A DNA stretch of 64,000 nucleotides from Flaccisagitta enflata (Eukaryota; Chaetognatha; Sagittoidea; Aphragmophora), in NCBI GenBank assembly GCA_965153355.1, contig OZ231128.1, positions 1,364,001 to 1,428,000 of the forward strand, given 5' to 3'. The position numbers were made by a program, and so were the translations under genes. The notes beneath the pieces are model-generated. The model was given only the letters and a program-made list of their open reading frames with translations. It was not told the origin of the DNA and searched no databases. Positions 1 through 22,785 of the stretch are shown one piece after another; the first letter of the stretch is position 1, and every line of letters starts with the position of its first letter.

Positions 1-109
1 TTGGGCAGCGGCCTCAAAGGGGCTGATGACCTATGCTTTCACACAGGGTAAATTTCTCCTTCTCCGTCGTCTTCTCTGTCCTCCCCCCGTCGAGGCCCCA
101 ATTCTAGTC

Positions 110-680
110 TCGAGGCCCATTCCTAGTCTAAAGGCCCAAATCCTAGCCTTGAGGCTCAAATCCCAGCCCCAAAGCTCAGATCCCAGCCTGGAGGCTCAAA
201 TCCCAGCCTGAAGGCTCAAATCACAGCCTGGAGGCTCAAATCTCAGCCTGGAGGCTCAAATCTCAGCCTGGAGGCTCAAATCTCAGCCTGGAGGCTCAAA
301 TCTCAGCCTGGAGGCTCAAATCTCAGCCTTGAGGCTCAAATCCCAGTCTTGAGGCTCAAATCCCAGCCTGGAGGCTCAAATCCCAGCCTGCAGGCTCAAA
401 CCCCAGCCTCAAAGCTCAAATCCCAGTCTTGAGGCTGAAATCCTAGTCTCCAGGCTCAAATCCCAGCCTCGAGGCTCAAATCCCAGCCTTGAGGCCCAAC
501 TCCTGGTCTTGAGGCTCAAATCTTAGCCCCAAGGCTCAAATCCCAGCCTTGAGGCTCAAATACCAGCTTGAGGCTCAAATACCAGCTTGAGGCTCAAATC
601 CCAGCCCTAAGGCTCAAATCCCAGCCGCAAGGCTCATATCCCAGCCTCCAGGCCCTAATTCCAGCCTTGAAGCTCAAACA
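110..680. repeat. 20-bp minisatellite, unit GAGGCTCAAATCCCAGCCTG
   Basis: About 28 head-to-tail, diverging copies of the unit fill this stretch. Short open frames through it (60-61 residues, rich in L, K, Q, S) are repeat artefacts. Confidence 0.9.
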
Positions 681-754
681 GGTCGCCCAAGGGCAATATC
701 TGGTCAGCGATACCTGTTGCCCTGCTTTGCGTGATTGTGAAATGGAGTGAGAGG

Positions 755-1250
755 AAGCAGGGCAGCGGCCCCGAAGGGAACGAAGTCCTGTAGAACACAG
801 GGGGACTTTTGTTTGTCATTCCGTCCGTCCGTCCATCCATCCGTTCCCCCCAGGCCCTCTCAGGCCCAAAATCTGCCCTCTCAGGCCTGAAATTTACCCT
901 CTCAGGCCTGAAATCAGCCCTCTCAGGCCTTGAATCTGTGAGAGCAGATTTCAGGCCTGAGAGGACAGATTTTAGGCCTGAGAGGGCAGATTTCAGGCTT
1001 GAGAGGGCAGATTCATGGCCTGAGAGGGCAGATTTCAGGCCTGAGAGGGTAAATTTCAGGCCTAAGAGGGCTTCGAGGCTGGGCTTTGAGCTTCGAGGCT
1101 AGGATTTGAGTCTTGAGATTGGAATTTGATCCTTGGGGCTGGGATTTTAGCCTTGAGGCTGGAATTTGAGCCTCAAGATTGAGATTTGAGCCTCAAGACT
1201 GGGTATTGAGCTTCGAGGCTAGGCTTTGGGCCTTGAGGGGGGGATGGAGG
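755..1250. repeat. GGCAGCG-family end followed by 21-bp repeats (GGCCTGAGAGGGCAGATTTCA)
   Basis: 755-806 is the end motif (GCGGCCCCGAAGGG then CCTGTAGAACACAGGGGG) with two adjacent small hairpins. It is followed by about ten 21-bp units, first inverted then direct around 930, then TTGAGCCTCAAG-type units. Its opposite end was not found nearby. Confidence 0.7.
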
Positions 1251-1527
1251 AGAAGGAGAAGGAGAAGGAGAAATTTCCCCTATGTGTAAAAGCATACGTC
1301 ATCGGCCCCTTTGGGGCCGCTGGCCAAAAACAGAAAAGATGCTTAAAAGATTGATAATTCATATGCCAAAGACCTGGTCTACAACAAATTCGGCGGCTCC
1401 TGCCCACCCGCAACACTGACCCAGCCCACCCGCATACAACTTATTTGTTGTGTTTCTTTTTAAGGGCGCCAAAAAACAATAAGCTTCCAATGATAGGGGG
1501 AGATTAAATCATTAAGATTGAATCAAA

Positions 1528-2075
1528 CTTCATCCAACTTAGAAAGCTTGTTACTTTACAACCGATCTAGATGAAATTCATGATGGAACGAAAGATATTT
1601 TGCGTTCTTTAAAATGGCGCCAAGTGCAATCGTCTATCTTTTTTTGTTAAGAAATGACATACTTACAAAGTTAGGGGTAAAATTGAAGTAATCACTTAAG
1701 TTTATTCAAACTTCATCCAACTTTGCAAGCTTGTTACTCAGTTGTTTTTCAACCAATTTAGACAAAATTCATCATGAAATGAAAGATTTTTTTGTGTTCT
1801 TTAAAACGGCGCCAAGCGCAATTTTCTATCTTTTTTCGTTTCGAAATGACATTCTTACAAAGTTAGGGTTGAAATTGAGGTAATTATTTAAGTTTATTAA
1901 AACTTCATCCAACTTTGCAAGCTTGTTACTCAGTTGTTTTTCAACCGATTTAGACGAAATTCATGATGAAATGAAAGATTTTTTTGTGTTCTTTAAAATG
2001 GCGCCAAGCGCGATCTTCTATCTTTTTTCGTTTAGAAGTAGTGTGCTTACAAAGATAGAGGGGTATTTCAACTTT
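1528..2075. repeat. Three tandem copies of a 180-200 bp AT-rich unit
   Basis: The phrases AACTTCATCCAACTT, GAAATTCATGATGAA and AAAATGGCGCCAAG recur at about 1528, 1707 and 1905 with a 180-200 bp period. No coding function is apparent. Confidence 0.8.
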
Positions 2076-2263
2076 TACACTTGTGAGATGATGATCTTTT
2101 GTGAGCAAAATCTGATATGCGCGACCTTGAAATTGCGTCCTAACTCCCTTCCACGGCCTCGGGGACTTCAATTCATATGTTTAGAAAGAAAAACACTCCT
2201 GGATGGAGTAGCCAAATGAATAGTTTCGGTGTACCTGACCTCTATATATGGTTCCTTCCATAC

Positions 2264-12255
<9,992 letters not shown>

Positions 12256-14114
12256 TTTTTGACGATAGAAAAAATATGTTTGAATTTTTTTCGGGCTTTG
12301 AATGTTCTTCTGTTGTCGTAGGATCTGTCGGTATTGATTGAACACTTGAAATAAAATGATAGTCGCAAAAGCGTTACTCGGTCAGCACTGCTTTAGAGAT
12401 TGACCTTAGATCCGGAATCTGAGACCTTGTGAATTTTCCAATTTCTCTTTTAAATGCGGCCGGTCAGAAGGTAGTAACGGCATGAGCTCTAGTTTGAACT
12501 AATCTGCTTCAATTTGGTCCCAAAAGATACTTTAGCGTATGCACATAACTCTGTTCATCTCATTTACCAAAATTTTGAACTTCTAAGGGGCCCCTAAGGG
12601 CCTCCAAAAAAGCCCCTAATGAGGAAATGCAGGGAATTTTGGCATTTTCAAAAATATAGTTCTTTGTGCAATATATTGCAATTGGAGGGGAGCGATCTCT
12701 TATTTTCTCATTTTCTGAAATTTCCTACGCAATCTTATAATTTCAATGGGCTATCAGTAAATAAAAAAGGATATTTTCAGTTATAAAATTTGCTGTAAGT
12801 CTTTTTTGTTGACTTTAGAAATATTCGGTACTTTTACGTAGTTGAATGCAAATTTTGCATTAGAATATTGATTATGGCTGAAGTCATTGTTTTTTTGTTT
12901 TCTGTTTTTTTTTGTTTCTTTTTTTGTTTTTTTTTTTTGTTTGTTTTTTTTAATTAGATATACAGTTCTAAACATTTCCTTTTTTCTTCTGTAATCCCTG
13001 TTGAAACACCAAATGTTTCCTTCGGAAGCGTGTTTCTGGCGAAGGTGCACGTACATGAACATCAAATATCAAACTTGTTTTAAAATCGGATCTCGGCTAA
13101 TCGCAGATTTAAAACATAAACATAAATTGTTTTGTTATGTTAATCTGAACGTTTTCTCAGGATCTTAAAACGAGTTTAGACACTTTCATTTTGAGCCTCT
13201 TTTCGGCAGAGAAATTCGACGACCGACGAGTTGAGAATCTTTCTCTAGTGACAATAAAATCACAATAAAGTTGCCGTTTGGTGGGCAGGGGCATAAAACT
13301 TCCATCCATACCGTCCCCCACCCCATGATCACTCTTACACACTGACAATCATAACTGCAGCATCATATATGCGCGCTTTCTTACTTTTAGACTCGATCGC
13401 CACGAACGAACGGACCGACAGACCGACGGACCGACTGACCGACGGGCTGACGGATGGAAACAATTTCTTATAGAGTTGCGAGTCCGCAATAAGAAAGCAA
13501 AAATTCGCAACTGTGTTTTGTTGATATTATATAATCAACTGAGAAATGGGTTCACGTCGCGATGTTTGTTTATATGCCTTTAAAAATCATTTAGATTCAT
13601 CGATCGGTGCAAAATGTTCGACCAAACGCAGAGGCGGTTCATGACTCACTCATTTACACAGACGTCTGCGGTCGATCATATGGCAGGATTGATGATTTAA
13701 TACAGTTCTTAATTCTTGTCTTAACTTGGTTGTAATAAGGAAAAACAAGGCCAAGTTATGGCCAAAATGTGCGCCTCGCCAATCAAGAATGTATGAATGA
13801 ACGTTTTGAATGAATGAACGTTTTTCATGAATGCGTGAATGAAAGAATGAATGACTGAATAAGAATCAAAGTAAGAAGGCGAGTGAGGTAACAGATGTAA
13901 AGAAAGACGCGGTTTTGCGCGGTTTGAACGTTTGTGTGACGGACTAACCGATCGACCAATCGACCAACCAACGTACAGACATGACCTCTTATGGATGTGC
14001 GAGGACGAATATAACAAGTCCAACATCTGTTAGTCGCGTGCGGGACATGAATAACATAGGATGACTTCGATTGACTTTAGATGACTCAAGATGACTTCTA
14101 GTGACTTAAAAAGA

Positions 14115-14338
14115 AAAACAAGGGACGCGGGGTCACAATGTCGTTGCGGACGGGTGGGCAGGAGCGTCCAACCCCCATCCACTCTCCACTCCCCAACCAT
14201 CATACAAACACACATACACAAAAAGTATCTAAAACACTCCACCTTTTGACTTGATCATTATGGACGGATCGACAGATGGGCCAACGGATGGACCAAGGGA
14301 CGGACAAAGCTTCTCACAGAGTTGCGTGTCCGCAACTA
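14115..14338 (-). mobile_element. Copy-specific-terminus element, GTTGCGGAC variant
   Basis: The inner motif GTTGCGGAC (14143-14151) is matched by GTCCGCAAC (14328-14336) in the terminal hairpin GTTGCG-TGTC-CGCAAC. The conserved GGGTGGGCAGG and GGACAAAGC blocks are present. Confidence 0.75.
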
Positions 14339-14878
14339 AGAATGATGTAAAATGACTTAATTGATCCTAATTGACTTAAGTGACTCAACATAACGTAAGA
14401 GAACTTAAAATGACTTAGAATGACTTAGATTGACTTAGAATGACTTAGAATGACTAAAAACGACCTTAAGAGACTAAGAATAACCATAAGTAAAGTTTGA
14501 CGGATGGACGGACCGACAGACCGATGGATGGACGGGCGGACAAAGCCGGGTTGAGTTGCGTAGAATATGTTTGTCGGGGTAATACGGAGCACGCGACAGT
14601 TGGCCTGTTAGGCTTCAGGTCGACTTTATCTTTAGACGTTTACAAACCATCTACGTAGAATCGAAAATCAACCTTTCGTCTGAAAGAGTGCAAATGTTAC
14701 TTTAAAGAGATCTTTCTTTCAAGTAACTCGCATAAACAAAATCTAAGTTCGGCTATTTATTTGAAATAAAGAAAAGTGAAAGATTGGTGATGTACAGTCG
14801 ACCAACAGACATTTATTTCTTTGGTCTCAACAAATGAGTCACTTTATATAATGAACGCATCCATGCCTGTGATGCGAA

Positions 14879-14879
<1 letters not shown>

Positions 14880-14965
<86 letters not shown>

Positions 14966-15030
14966 CTGTGTCTGTCTGTCTGTGTGTGTCTGTGTGTGTG
15001 TGTGTGTGTTTTGTGTGTGTATCTGTTTGT
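14880..15030. repeat. (GT)n microsatellite
   Basis: Pure (GT) units to about 14957, followed by TCTGTGTG-interrupted repeats. Confidence 0.95.
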
Positions 15031-15306
15031 GTGAGAGTGTGACGAAACTTAGCATTCCTGGGCAGGGACAGTGTGGCAGAGCTAAAGACACGTTCTCACA
15101 TTATTGACCTGCAATCCTGCCTGAATAGCTCGGCTTACTCAGCTCAAAGAGAGCTTGAGTCATGATATCATTGCGGATGGGTAGGCAGGGGCATCCAACC
15201 CCCATCCAATTCCAATGCCCCCTGCCACACGCATACACAACCAGTCGCCCATGGGCAATATGTGGTCAGCGACACCCGTTGCCCTGCTTTGTATGTTGGT
15301 GATTAT

Positions 15307-15903
15307 ACTATCTAGGCGGAAAAAATCTTTCGGTACGTTTACGTGCATAACTCAGGTTAGAATCAACCAAACATAAAAAAATCGGTGAGATAGATAAAGC
15401 TCTTCAAATTTGCAAGAGATTGACGCAAACCGCATCTGTCTAGCTCTATGCATTCAAAAACTATTCAACTTTAAATGAAATACTTCAGTTTCACTTTTGC
15501 CATTTCTCCACAATCTTCTGATGATATCATTTCACTCTTTTTTTGATTACTTCTAAACGCCTTGAGCTGGACAGATGCGATTTGCGGTGCCTGCTTGCAA
15601 ATTCGGAGGGCTTCATTTATGTCACCAATTTTTCTACGATTTAATGATTCTTTTGAAAACTGTGAGTCTGTAAATGTAGCGAAAGAATAGACAATAAAAA
15701 ATTGCCAGAAAGATATGCAAAGCCTTCACTCCCTAGTAACTCGAACTGCACTACAAAACGTTTCTGAATAAAATGTCGGCTCTGATTCAGTCAAAGGGAG
15801 CTCACACTAATTATTGATGGATTTGTAATTGATTTGTATTCATTTTTACGCCAATGTATATGTTTTTGTTACAGGACGAAAGATTTTTTCCGCCTAGATA
15901 GTA
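15307..15903. mobile_element. MITE with 25-bp perfect terminal inverted repeats
   Basis: CTATCTAGGCGGAAAAAATC continuing to TTTCG at 15309-15333 is matched exactly in reverse at 15879-15903. The interior is AT-rich and has no coding capacity. It lies between two blocks (TGCCCTGCTTTGTATG and GCAAGGCAGCGACC) of the GGCAGCG family, so it probably inserted into such an element. No clear target duplication was seen. Confidence 0.75.
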
Positions 15904-18900
15904 GGTGATGGTTAGCAAGGCAGCGACCTCAAAGGAGACGCTGTCCTGTAGAACACAGGGGGACTTTTGCTCAATTGAGATTGTGAGGCTTGAATTTGAG
16001 CCTTGAAGCTGCGATTTGAGACTTGAGGCTTGGATTTGGCCTTGAGAATTTGGCCTTGAGGCTGGGATTTGAGCCTCAAGGCTAGGATTGGAGCCTTGAG
16101 GTTGGGCTTTCAGCCTTGAAGTTTGGATTTGAGCCTCAAGGCTACAATTTGAGCCTTGAGGTAGGGTAGAAGGTCGATTCCCTAGGTTGGAATTGGCATT
16201 TGAGTACCATTTTTTCATCAAAATTAATGTATTGGAGGATGAATGGTACAATTTTTATACTCATTCTGATCATTTTTACCCAGGGGCCCCCATGTTTTAG
16301 GCGAGAGGTAGCATGCGCAAAAATCGCCAAAACGAGTAAAATCATTAGATTTTAGACTCACATTATTTCTAAATATTGTCTTAATGGATTGATAACAACC
16401 TTGGGATTAGTCTTGTTTAAAAGATATTAAGTGGTAGAATATGAAAGTTCAAAAAATAGGTAAGAGTAGCCCCTAGGGGCCCCTCCAGGGACCCTTATTA
16501 AGCCCCAAAATAGTAAAAATTACCAAAATATCATGTTTTTGGTTGCATTTCCTTCTTCCAGGTTAGTGGAGATAAAAATTTTATGTGAAGGTATGGTAAA
16601 CAGGTGGTGACATACACAAATCAAGTCTAGGGGCCCCTGAGGGTCTGACATAGGGTCCCCAAATGGCTCAAAACAGTAAAAAATGACTAAAATCATGGTA
16701 TTTTTAACAGTTTTTTTTTCCTCATGAAAATGAAGTGCCAAATCATCTGTTTAGTCACTGTCATTTAGTGCAGGAAACCTAGATGTGAATGTGATGGCTT
16801 ACATCCTGATAGACTGTTTCCAAGGGCCCAAGAGGACCCAAAATAGCCAAAAAATACCAAAATTTTGATATTTTTTACTTTTTTTTCTTTCTTTTTTTGC
16901 GACAAATTGGATAGATTGGTTTATCACACATTCATACTGTTTATGGAATATCAACTCTATTCATTCATTTATTCATTCATCCAACCATTCATCCAACCAT
17001 TCATCCATTCTAACAATGATACATTCATTCATTCACTGGTTTATCCATACATTCATTTTCTTTGATTAATGAATAAAGCAAACCATTCACTCATTGATTT
17101 AGCTTTCAATCCCAGACTTGCAATTTGCACTATGCAAAAAACTAATAGTGGGTGTTCATTGGCTAGTCGCTACCTCACTTAACACATCACATTCAACATG
17201 CAAGGATATGGGGGCAGTTCAAAAGGGGTGTGAATGAAACCTCTGATTTCATCATTTGAATTTTTATATTGTCAGGATTTTTCAATACTCTTCAAATAAT
17301 CATGGCAGAAGGACAGATTGAAGAAGTTACATAGTTGCTAAAGGGTTCAATGATTGGACAAAAGAAGAAGAAAAATGCAAAAGCAATCCAGGCTGATGTT
17401 GGCACCGGAATGATGAGGCAATGGTCAGAGAATTCTGGTTAGCTGGGAAAGGGGGTCATTTCAGATTGAAGCGGTCGAGCTTGGCAATGGAGGGGATTGG
17501 AAGGCATGTATTTTCTAACCTTTCTCCTTGAAAACTGGCCAATTTCTGTAGATTTAGACTTATCTTGCCCAGATCTTGTCCATAAAACTGCATTAGGAGA
17601 AGGGATCAAAGAGTCAGGATTTATGTGGGGTTGTGGACCTCAATGGAAACAAATAAGCAAATATGCAAATCTAAGGATTTTTTTGAGCCTTCCACGGTTA
17701 TTGCTTATGTGTGTTCTCATGTTTTTAACACCAATGCTCTTGCTGAAATACATTACATTACATTCCAGTCTTGGATTGCTTTTGCTGAGAAGATTTCATG
17801 GTAGGGAGCCATGGCCTGTCGAGTATTGCAATTAAGTACACTGCTTGATCAGAATTGAAGCAAAAACGCACTTTAGGCCATTTCACCTGGGAATTTTTCA
17901 AAACAATGTCAGTTTGAGAATACCAGAATTTCAAGGAGAAAGAGTGATTGAGTCTGATCCTTATCCCTTTACATATTCACATTCATGTTCAATGTTGAAA
18001 GAAAACAAAACAGAAAACAGAAAGCTATTAAACCATCATTGCAGATATCGGGCAATGTCTAATTGCAAGTTTTGATTTTTAAGCGTGAGAAGCAGCCGCG
18101 CAAAGATCCATCAGTTATCATATCAATTATCTTATATATCATAGATGAACACATGAATGAATGAAAGAATGAATGAATGAACCAATGACTAAATGAACAA
18201 ATGGAATGAGTATTTTGACACAAAAGCGAAACTTCTGCAAATATAAAGATTTTGGCCATTTTCGGCCATTTTTGGGTCTTTTGGGCCCTCTGTAAGGGCC
18301 TATTAGGGGTTCTAAGCCTTCAGTCTATTCAAATTTTGTTCTTCTGCACTAGATGACAGTAGATGAACAGATTTTTTTGCATTTTATTGTCAAGGAGGAA
18401 AAATACAATTGAAAATGCCATAATCTAGGTCTTCTCTTATCATTTTTGGTTTGTTGGGGCCCCTGGATCAACTTCCTCAGGGGCCCTAAAACTTTATTTT
18501 TGTACCCCACCACAAGTTGACAGTATTTTGACATGAAATATACATCTCCAATAACCTGTAAGTAGAAATAGCAACAAAAAACTCTGAACTTTGGTGATCT
18601 TTATTTTTTTCTTATCTATGGGACATTTTGGGGCCCCAGGAGGGACCCTAAGGGTCCACTGTCCTCTATTTACTCATAATTTTACACCCATTACTAAATA
18701 TCCGTCAAACAAGACCAATCCCAAGGTGTTTTTTATGAATCTAATAAGAAAATTTAAAAAAAAGGTAAGTAATCATGAATGAGATTTTAGTGTATTTACG
18801 CGATTCTTGGCGATTTACCTTTAGACTTCATACCTTGGGCCCCAGGGTAAAATTTTTGATTTCTGTCATGGGGACTGTTTTAAACACTGTTAAAAACATT

Positions 18901-19181
18901 AAATTTGATTTAAAAAAGGTACTCAGGTCTCATTTTGGAATTTTTTACTGGGGGCCCCATCGAGCTTCTACCCTACTTGAGGCTGGGATTTGAGCCTCGA
19001 GGCTAGGATTTGAGCCTCAAGGCTGGGATTTGAGCCTCAAGGCTAGGATTTGAGCCTCAAGGCTAGGATTTGAACTTTGAGACTGAGATTTGACCCTCAA
19101 GGCTGGGGGGTGGGGCAAACAAATGGATAAACAAAAGTCCCCTGTGTTCTACAGGACATGCCCCCTTCGGGGCCACTGCCC
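15903..19181. mobile_element. GGCAGCG-family element enclosing a 2.8 kb fold-back
   Basis: The left end GCAGCGACCTCAAAGGAGAC with CCTGTAGAACACAGGGGG (15903-15965) is mirrored at 19137-19181 (CCCCTGTGTTCTACAGGAC, CCCCTTCGGGGCCACTGCCC). TTGAGCCTCAAGGCT repeats border both sides of a long inverted repeat. Confidence 0.7.
16154..18984. repeat. Degenerate long inverted repeat (fold-back), about 2.8 kb
   Basis: CCTTGAGGTAGGGTAGAAG at 16154 faces CTTCTACCCTACTTGAGG at 18967. Further mirrored pairs lie inward: TTTTTACCCAGGGGCCCC against GGGCCCCAGGGTAAAA, and CCTTGGGATTAGTCTTGTTT against its diverged complement near 18710. GGGGCCCC islands stand in AT-rich DNA. No credible protein was found inside. 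Confidence 0.75.
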
Positions 19182-19289
19182 AAAAAGCATCTAAAACGCT
19201 CATTTTCCACTTTTCGCCTGTACTGACGGAAGGACGGACCAACGGACGCGGACGGACAAAGCCTCTAATTGAATTGTCCGCAACTAAAA

Positions 19290-20410
19290 AGGAAATAATA
19301 CATGATCGTGTAAACAGCTGTCAAGTTTGTCGAATGTTTAGACTCTCATTTTGACAAGAAAAAAAAGCTCCTCACGTTTTAGTCGCTTGCACAGGATTCA
19401 ATAACCCGCTAGATCTGTCAGTCAGTGCATCATTTGGACTGTTGGTTGGTCTGTCGGTCGGTCCGCAGGGTTTTTTTTTCCTTGAGATGTTCCCATACAA
19501 GCCCCAACGTGCTTTTGGGCCGGTCACCGAATACCAACCATGATGATTTATGCGGTCATTTGTTTCCTACGCTAGAATTCCGAACCTTCACTCAGATATC
19601 CCAGCGCCTATGGTTACCCTCTTGTACTATCTAGCTCATAAATATATCAACACCATGGGATTTAGTTGTTCTATTGATATGAAATTTAAAAAAAAAACTT
19701 AAAGAACATATGAAATATTTTTTATTGTATTTTTGGGTTTCCACAATTACCTGGATATGGATTTTCTAGGCATTTTAACACAAATGTTTAGTATGAATGT
19801 GTGACAACTCTCCCCTCTCTTAATGTATTTTTAGACTATTCTTTAGCAAATGCTGTGTGCTCCCTTATGCTTCATTTGCAATACCAATGATTCAAGGAGG
19901 TCAAAATCAACCAAGAAAATGAACCAAGTATATGGTCTTATTTCAAAGACGAAAAATCTGATGAAAAAAACCTTCAATCTACACTTAGTTGCTCAGCGAA
20001 GATACTTAAACAAGACTTAATGAATTATTTCTGCCATTTTTCAGTTGGGGTATCAATTTTGTTTTGCTTGTCAATTCTAAACGCCTTGACAGTGGGTGGC
20101 ATGCTAATGGTAGAAATCTTTTCCATAGCGAAATCACTTCCATTAACAAAACTTTTCTATCTAGGAAAGATTTCTATGGCCAAATCTCTTCACATCATGA
20201 ATCTCTCACCTGTAGGAGATAAAATGACGTAGACAATGATTCGTTATCGCTGTTAGGCTATTGCTTGACTTGACTCAGTTGGAAGGGGGAGCTCACAGGA
20301 TTATGTTGAAGAAATGAAATGATCGTGTTTATAGGATGCAACAATAGCGCAGGTGATATTCTAAGATTATGTAAAGGACGCTTAATATCTGCATGCTACT
20401 CATGGATGAT
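19290..20410. other. Anonymous AT-rich DNA with element fragments
   Basis: A degenerate AGTCGCTTGC hairpin end lies at 19380-19420. 19990-20300 resembles the interior of the MITE at 15480-15820 (TTCTAAACGCCTTGA, GGGAGCTCACA). No gene was seen. Confidence 0.5.
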
Positions 20411-20418
20411 TCGTTATG

Positions 20419-22690
20419 GCTGTCGGGTCGTCTGTAGACTTGTGATTCCGTCTGTAGACTCGCAATTACGTCTGTAGACTCGCAATTCCATCTGTAGACT
20501 CGCGATTCCGTCTTTAGACTCGCGATTCCGTCTGTAGACTCGCGATTCCGTCTGTAGACTCGCAATTCCATCTGTAGACTCGCAATTCCGTCTGTAGACT
20601 CGCGATTCTGTCTGTAGACTCGCGATTCCATCTGTAGACTCGCCATTCCGTCTGTAGACTCGCCATTCCGTCTGTAGAATCGCCATTCCGTCTCTAGACT
20701 CACCATTCCGTCTGTAGACTCGCGATTCCATCTGTAGACTCGCGATTCCATCTGTAGCCTCGCGATTCCATCTGTAGACTCGCGACTCTGTCTGTAGACT
20801 CGCGATTCCGTCTGTAGACTCGCGATTCTGTCTGTAGACTCGCGATTCTGTCAGTAGACTCGCGATTCCGTCTGTAGACTCGCGATTCCGTCTGTAGACT
20901 CGCGATTCCGTCTGTAGACTCGCGATTCCGTCTGTAGACTCGCGACTCTGTCTGTAGACTCGCGATTCCGTCTGTAGACTCGCGATTCCGTCTGTAGACT
21001 CGCGATTCTGTCTGTAGACTCGCGATTCCGTCTGTAGACTCGCGATTCCGTCTGTAGACTTGTGATTCCGTCTGTAGACTCGCGATTCCGTCTGTAGACT
21101 CGCGATTCCGTCTGTAGACTCGCAATTCCAACTGTAGACTCGCGATTCCGACTGTAGACTCGCAATTCCGTCTGTAGACTTGCGATTCCGTCTGTAGACT
21201 CGCAATTCCGTCTGTAGACTCGAGATTCTGTCTGTAGGCTTGAGATTCCGTCTGTAGGCTCGAGATTCCTTCTGTAGGCTCGAGATTCCGTCTGTAGGCT
21301 CGCGATTCCGTCTGTAGACTCGCGATTCCGTCTGTAGACTCGCGATTCCATCTGTAGACTCGCGATTCCGTCTGTACACTCGCGATTCCATCTGTAGACT
21401 CGCGATTCCATCTGTAGATCGCGATTCCATCTGTAGACTCGCGATTCCGTCTGTAGACTCGCGATTCCGTCTGTAGACTCGCGATTCCGTCTGTAGACTC
21501 GCGATTCCGTCTGCAGACTCGCGATTCCATCTGTAGACTCGCCATTCCGTCTGTAGACTCGCCATTCCGTCTGTAGAATCGCCATTCCGTCTCTAGACTC
21601 ACCATTCCGTCTGTAGACTCGCGATTCCATCTGTAGACTCGCGATTCCATCTGTAGCCTCGCGATTCCATCTGTAGACTCGCGACTCTGTCTGTAGACTC
21701 GCGATTCCGTCTGTAGACTCGCGATTCTGTCTGTAGACTCGCGATTCTGTCAGTAGACTCGCGATTCCGTCTGTAGACTCGCGATTCCGTCTGTAGACTC
21801 GCGATTCCGTCTGTAGACTCGCGATTCCGTCTGTAGACTCGCGATTCTGTCTGTAGACTCGCGATTCCGTCTGTAGACTCGCGATTCCGTCTGTAGACTC
21901 GCGATTCCGTCTGTAGACTCGCGATTCCGTCTGTAGACTCGCGATTCCGTCTGTAGACTTGTGATTCCGTCTGTAGACTCGCGATTCCGTCTGTAGACTC
22001 GCGATTCCGTCTGTAGACTCGCAATTCCAACTGTAGACTCGCGATTCCGACTGTAGACTCGCAATTCCGTCTGTAGACTTGCGATTCCGTCTGTAGACTC
22101 GCAATTCCGTCTGTAGACTCGAGATTCTGTCTGTAGACTCGAGATTCTGTCTGTAGGCTTGAGATTCCGTCTGTAGGCTCGAGATTCCTTCTGTAGGCTC
22201 GAGATTCCGTCTGTAGGCTCGCGATTCCGTCTGTAGACTCGCGATTCCGTCTGTAGACTCGCGATTCCATCTGTAGACTCGCGATTCCGTCTGTACACTC
22301 GCGATTCCATCTGTAGACTCGCGATTCCATCTGTAGATCGCGATTCCATCTGTAGACTCGCGATTCCGTCTGTAGACTCGCGATTCCGTCTGTAGACTCG
22401 CGATTCCGTCTGTAGACTCGCGATTCCGTCTGCAGACTCGCGTTTCGTCTCTAGACTCGCGCTCCATCTGTAGACTCGCGTTCCGTCTGTAGACTCGCGA
22501 TTCCGTGCATAGATTTGGGATTTCGTGCATAGACTCGCGTCTCCATCTGTAGACTCTCGATTCCGTGCATAGATTCGAGATTCCGTCTGTAGACTCGCGA
22601 TTCCATCTGTAGACTCGCGATTCCGTCTGTAGACTCGCAATTCCGTCTGTAGACTCGCGATTCCGTCCATAGACTCGCGATTTCGTCTCT
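20419..22690. repeat. 20-bp minisatellite with a 0.9 kb higher-order repeat
   Basis: About 113 copies of TCTGTAGACTCGCGATTCCG. Variant units recur in the same order in 20641-21539 and 21540 to about 22458, which shows a block duplication of about 0.9 kb. All three minus-strand frames stay open because the unit has no antisense stop and 20 is not divisible by 3. The long RNRESTDGIASLQTESRVY frames (up to 559 residues) are therefore not credible genes. Confidence 0.95.
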
Positions 22691-22785
22691 TGACTCCTGA
22701 CTGTCTGTTAACTCCTGATTCCTTCTGTTAACTCCTGATTCTTTCTATTAACTCATGATTCCGTTCTGTCACTGGTCGTGGTAGC

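Larger units (their letters stand above)
1..1327. mobile_element. Small element with about 65-bp inverted ends and minisatellite interior
   Basis: The left end (GGGCAGCGGCCTCAAAGGGG, running to a CTTCTCC tract) is matched in reverse at 1257-1327 (GGAGAAGG... to GGCCCCTTTGGGGCCGCTGG). The ends share a copy-specific CTATGCTTTCACACAGGG-like motif that other members of the family do not have. The interior is 20-bp repeats (120-680), a second family end (755-806) and 21-bp repeats (860-1075). No coding capacity is seen. The window edge may clip the left end. Confidence 0.6.
12256..15169. other. Gene-free region upstream of gene A with element fragments
   Basis: No exon or RNA gene is recognised. 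It should contain the gene A promoter, but no core motif can be supported. It holds partial copies of the copy-specific-terminus element (about 13260-13495 and 13739-14031), TGACTTAAAA-type short repeats (14030-14110, 14340-14480) and T-rich tracts at 12890-12955. Confidence 0.6.

Noticed and set aside
17497-17835. 112-residue frame inside the 2.8 kb fold-back
   Set aside because: No motif, no neighbouring frame, and it lies in degenerate inverted-repeat DNA.
20414-22670. Open frames up to 559 residues of RNRESTDGIASLQTESRVY repeats
   Set aside because: All three minus frames are open with the same peptide because the 20-bp unit contains no antisense stop; there is no flanking unique coding sequence.
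20419-22690. Possible CRISPR-like array
   Set aside because: Units are contiguous without unique spacers and the context is eukaryotic.
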